A stretch of DNA of 64,000 nt from contig WPIO01000357.1 of assembly GCA_009760855.2 (NCBI GenBank), positions 1 to 64,000 of the forward strand, written 5' to 3'. This DNA is from Cristatella mucedo. Taxonomy: Eukaryota > Bryozoa > Phylactolaemata > Cristatellidae. A program made the translations under genes and the position numbers. Under the pieces are notes generated by a model. That model had not been told where the DNA came from and did no database searches. It worked only from the letters and a program-made list of their open reading frames with translations. Shown piece by piece: positions 60,774 through 64,000 of the stretch. How positions within the stretch are numbered: the first letter of the stretch is position 1; every line of letters begins with the position of its first letter.

Positions 60774-62735
60774 GCACGTCCCATAAGCTCGTCGGAGCTT
60801 TTCCAAGCAGACTGCAGTGCTGCTATTTGCTTTAGGTGTATCGTGACTGATTATGACAACTCGCATCAGTTCGCAGTAAATGTCGGAATATCGAGGCACC
60901 TCGAATCTGCTCGTCGGTGCGCGCCATAGGTCGCAGCAGACTGCTGAACCTTGCTTTAGGCCAGTCGCACCTGATTACCTCATTTTGCATGAGTTCCCAG
61001 CAGAACTCGGTATATCGGGACAGCACGTGTCAGCTCGTCGGAGATTGCGGTAGCGAGCATGAAAGTGCTCCATCTTGCGTTAGGTGTATCGCGAAGGATT
61101 ATGTTAATTCGCATCAGTTCGCGGCAGATCTCGGATTATCGAGACACTTCGAATCTGCTCGTCGGAGCGTGCCGTAGGTCGCAGCAGAGTGCTACGCCTT
61201 GCTTTAGGCCAATCGCACCTGATTACCTCATTTCGCATGAGTTTGCAGCAGCACTCGTTATATCGTAACAGCTAGTGTCGCCTCGTCGGAGCTTCCGGTA
61301 GCGAGTGGGAGAGTGCTCCATCTTGCCTTAGGTGTATTGCGACTGATTATGTACACTCGCATAAGTTCGCAGCATATACCGGAATATAAAGAAACCGCAA
61401 ATATTCTCGTCGGTGCGTGCCGTAGCTCGGAGCAGAGTGCTCCGACTTGACTTACGCCGAGGGCTCCTGATTGACTCAGTTTGCATGATTTTGAAGCGAA
61501 ACGCGATACATCGAGACAGCTCGCATCAGCTCGTTGGAGCTTGCTGTAGCCCGCTGCTGTGCTGCGTCTTGCTTTAGGTGTATCGCGAATAGTTATGACA
61601 TCTTCCATCGGTTTATGGCAGATGTCGTAATATCGAGACACCTCTAATGTGGTCGTCCGAGAGTGCCCTAGCTCGCAGCAGAGTGCTGCATCTTGCTTTA
61701 GGTGTATCGTGACTGATTATGTACTCTCGCATCAGTTAGCAGAATATCTCGGAATATCGAGACACCACGAATCTGCTCGTTGGAGCGTGCAGCAGCTTGC
61801 AGAAGAGTGCTCCCATTTGCTTAAGGCCAATCGCACCTGACTAACTCATTTCACATGTGTTCGCAGCAATACTCGGTATATAGAGACAGCTCACGTCCGC
61901 TCGTCTAAGGTCACCGTATAGCCCAGCAGTGCGGCGACTTGCTTTAGGTGTATCGCGACTGATTATGTACACTAGCATCAGTTAGCAGCATATCTCGGAA
62001 TATCGAGAAGCAACAAATCTTGTCGTCGGACTGTGCCGTAGCTCGCAGCAGAGTGCTCTGACTTGCTTTAGGCTAATCGCACCTGACTAATTTTTTTCGC
62101 ATGAGATCGCAGCTAAACTCGGTATATCGAGACAACTCGCGTCAGCTCGTCGGACCTTGCCGTAGCGAGCAGCAGAGTGCTGCATCTTGCTTTAGGTGTA
62201 TCACGACTGACTATGTACACTGTCATCAGTTAACAGCATATCTCGGAATATTGAGAACCCACGAATGTGGTCGTTGGATCGTGCCGTAGCACACAGCAGA
62301 GTGCTGAGCCTTTTTTAAGCCTATCGCGACTGATTATGTCAACTCGCATCAGTTCGCCCCAGATCTCAGAAATTCGAGACAGCTCAAATCTACACGTCGG
62401 AGCATGCTGTAGCTGTCTGCAGAGTGCCGCGCCTTGCCTTAGACCAATCGAACCTGATTAGTTTATTTCGCATGAGTTAGCAACAGAACTCGGAATATTG
62501 AGACAGCTTGTATAAGCTCCTCGGAGCTTGCCGTAGCGAGCAGTAGAATGCTGCATCTTGCTTTAGGTGTGTCGCGACTGATTATGAACACTAGTATCAG
62601 TTGGATGCATCTTTCTTAATATCGAGAAACCACGAATCTGGTCATCGGAGCGAGCCGTAGCTCGCAGCACCGTGCTTTGACTTGCTTTAGGCCAATCGCA
62701 CTTGAGGAACTCATTTTGTATGGATCGCATCTAAA

Positions 62736-62749
62736 CTCGATATATCGAG
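62736..62749. repeat. Perfect 14 bp palindrome in alpha monomer
   Basis: CTCGATATATCGAG within an alpha monomer that has lost a few bases upstream (TATGGATCGCATCTAAA). Confidence 0.95.
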
Positions 62750-63468
62750 ACAGCTCGCTCAGCTCGTCGGAGCGTGCCGTAGCGTGCAGCAGAGTGCTGT
62801 GTCTTGCTTAGGGCCTATCATGACAGATTATGTCAAATCGCATCAGTTTGCGGCAGGTGTAAGAATATCGAGACACCTCGAGTCTGCTTGTAAGAGCGTG
62901 CCGTGGCTCCCAACAAAGAGCTGAGCCTTGCTTTAGGCCAACCAAACCTGATTGACTCATTTCACATGAGTTCAAAACAGAACTCGGTATATCGAGACAC
63001 CTTGCGTCTGCTCGTCGGAGCTTGCCATAGCGACCAGCAGAGTGCTGCATCTTGCTTTAGGTGTATCGCGACTGATTATGTAAACCCGCATCAATTCACA
63101 GCATATCTCGGAATATCTAGGAACCACGACTCTGGTCGTCGGAGCGTGCCGTAGCTCCCAGCAGCGTGCTTCGACTTGCTTTAGGTCAATTGCACCTGAC
63201 TAACGTATTTCGCGTGAGTTCGCAGCAAATCTCAGTATATCGAGGAAGCTCGCATCAGCCCGTCGGAGTGAGCAGCAGAGTGTTGCAGCTGGCTTTAGGT
63301 GTATCGCAACAGATTATGTACACTCGCATTAGTTTGCAGCATATCTCAAAATATTGAAACACCTCGAATCTGCTTGTCTGAGCGTGCCATAGCTCCCAAC
63401 ACAGTGCTGCGCCTTTCATTAGGCCTATAGTATCTGATTAATTCATTTGACATGAGCACGCAGCAGGA

Positions 63469-63482
63469 CTCGATATATCGAG
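63469..63482. repeat. Perfect 14 bp palindrome in alpha monomer
   Basis: CTCGATATATCGAG. The equivalent at 56992 reads CTCGATATGCCGAG, so symmetry differs between super-repeat copies. Confidence 0.95.
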
Positions 63483-64000
63483 ACTGCTCGTGTAAGCTTG
63501 ATGGAGCTTGCGGTCGCACCCAGCAGAGTGCTGAGTCTTGCTTTAGATGTATCGCGAATGATTACGTCAACTCGCATCAGTTGCAGCATATCTCGGGATA
63601 TCGCGACACCTCAAATCTGCTTGTCGGAGCGTGCCGTAGCTCGCAGCAGAGCACTGAAACTTGCTTGAGATCTATCTCAACTACTTATCTCAACTCGCAC
63701 CAGTTCGCCGCACATCTCGAAACAACTCAAGTCAGCTCGTCGGAGATTGCCGTAACTCCCGGCATGGCGCAGCAACTTGCTTGAGGCCTATCGCAACTGA
63801 TTATCTTGACTCGTATCACTTTGCAACATATCACGGTATATCGTGACAACAAGAGTTAGCTCGTCGGAGCTTGCCGTAGCTCGCAGCTGAGTGCAGCGAT
63901 CTTTTTTAGGCAAATCGCAACTGACTGCCTCAACTCCCATCAGTTCGCAGCAGATATCGGTACATCGAGAAAACTTGTGTTAGCTCTTCATAGCTTGCCG

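Larger units (their letters stand above)
1..64000 (+). repeat. Satellite array, ~124 bp monomer, head to tail
   Basis: The window is built from about 516 tandem copies of a unit close to 124 bp. Landmarks in order within a typical unit are CATTTCGCACGAG, ATCGCGGAATATCTACAC, CTGCTCGTCGGAGCGTGC, GCAGCAGAGTGCTGCAC and TTTTAAGCCATTCGCACTTG. Adjacent landmark copies are 124 bp apart (for example the AAT before the first landmark at 34684 and 34808). I saw no inverted units, no unique spacer and no mobile element. A consensus assembled by eye is about 50% G+C. Long tandem satellite with higher-order repeats is known from eukaryotic centromeres and heterochromatin. Assignment to a centromere is inference, and the family is not one I recognise. 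Open frames inside it are repeat translations, not genes. Confidence 0.97.
59785..64000 (+). repeat. Alpha/beta dimer repeat, third block to window end
   Basis: About 17 dimers, increasingly irregular. One composite region near 60500-60620 is missing part of a unit. The block continues off the end of the window. It includes four of the five perfect CTCGATATATCGAG palindromes' neighbours and copies of blocks seen at 56.5-59.5 kb. There is no unique sequence. Confidence 0.85.

Noticed and set aside
1-64000. About 200 short open frames with recurring peptides on both strands (for example LNNSFRTSSQQIAEYL and MQHSAASYRTLRRADLKC)
   Set aside because: The recurrence follows the DNA repeat. 124 bp is 1 mod 3, so one sequence is read in all three frames in turn, and frames break at homopolymer changes. 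A repeat-protein gene would keep its frame.
1-64000. CRISPR-like regular spacing
   Set aside because: There are no unique spacers; the whole 124 bp unit repeats, and no cas-like gene is present.
54980-64000. TTTAGG motifs as possible telomeric repeat
   Set aside because: They occur once per 124 bp within the monomer (CTTGCTTTAGG), never as short tandem runs.
1-64000. tRNA, 5S rRNA or other RNA gene units as the basis of the repeat
   Set aside because: I see no cloverleaf, no A/B box arrangement and no 5S-like core in the monomer. The length near 120 bp is a coincidence as far as I can judge.
1-64000. Bacterial or phage origin of the repeat
   Set aside because: No coding sequence occurs in 64 kb, and the nested higher-order satellite organisation has no bacterial counterpart that I know of.

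Overview
The whole 64 kb window is one uninterrupted satellite DNA array. It consists of about 516 head-to-tail copies of a monomer of about 124 bp, all in the same orientation. I found no protein-coding gene, RNA gene, transposon, CRISPR array or unique sequence. Short open frames occur everywhere, but they are translations of the repeat itself. The monomer length (124 = 3 x 41 + 1) shifts the frame at every unit, so the same peptides recur in all frames on both strands. Pure satellite organised into multi-monomer higher-order repeats (HORs) points to a eukaryotic centromeric or pericentromeric (or other heterochromatic) domain. I cannot name the organism from the sequence.

Layout. (1) 1-7469: a left flank ('L') of diverged monomers with a loose super-period of about 2.9-3.0 kb; two copies are visible plus rearranged pieces. 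(2) 7470-33970: HOR family A, a 27-monomer unit of about 3346 bp. There is a partial first unit, an enlarged early copy, five near-identical full copies, one truncated 11-monomer copy and one more full copy. (3) 33970-51045: HOR family B, a 17-monomer unit of about 2112 bp. There are eight copies, two of them with A-derived segments of about 580 bp spliced in, one with an out-of-phase deletion. (4) 51046-54930: diverged monomers without a short super-period, including a relic that resembles the ancestor of B. (5) 54930-64000: a diverged domain in which two monomer classes (alpha and beta) alternate as a 248 bp dimer. It is interrupted by two islands of the left-hand monomer type and carries its own diverged super-repeats of about 2.9-3.3 kb and 6.5 kb.

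How it works together. The centre (A and B) is homogenised and the edges are diverged. This is the pattern expected from repeated unequal exchange, gene conversion and segmental duplication, with younger material expanding inside older material. The window preserves several individual events with readable breakpoints: a 16-monomer deletion, two short conversion tracts, a 3-monomer tandem duplication with a hybrid monomer at the junction, A-into-B transfers and a non-integral deletion. All three monomer classes share a conserved second half with a short inverted repeat (GCAGCA-GAG-TGCTGC). The alpha class adds a 14 bp palindrome in some copies. The functional question is whether these conserved or dyad elements take part in kinetochore or heterochromatin function, which sequence alone cannot answer.
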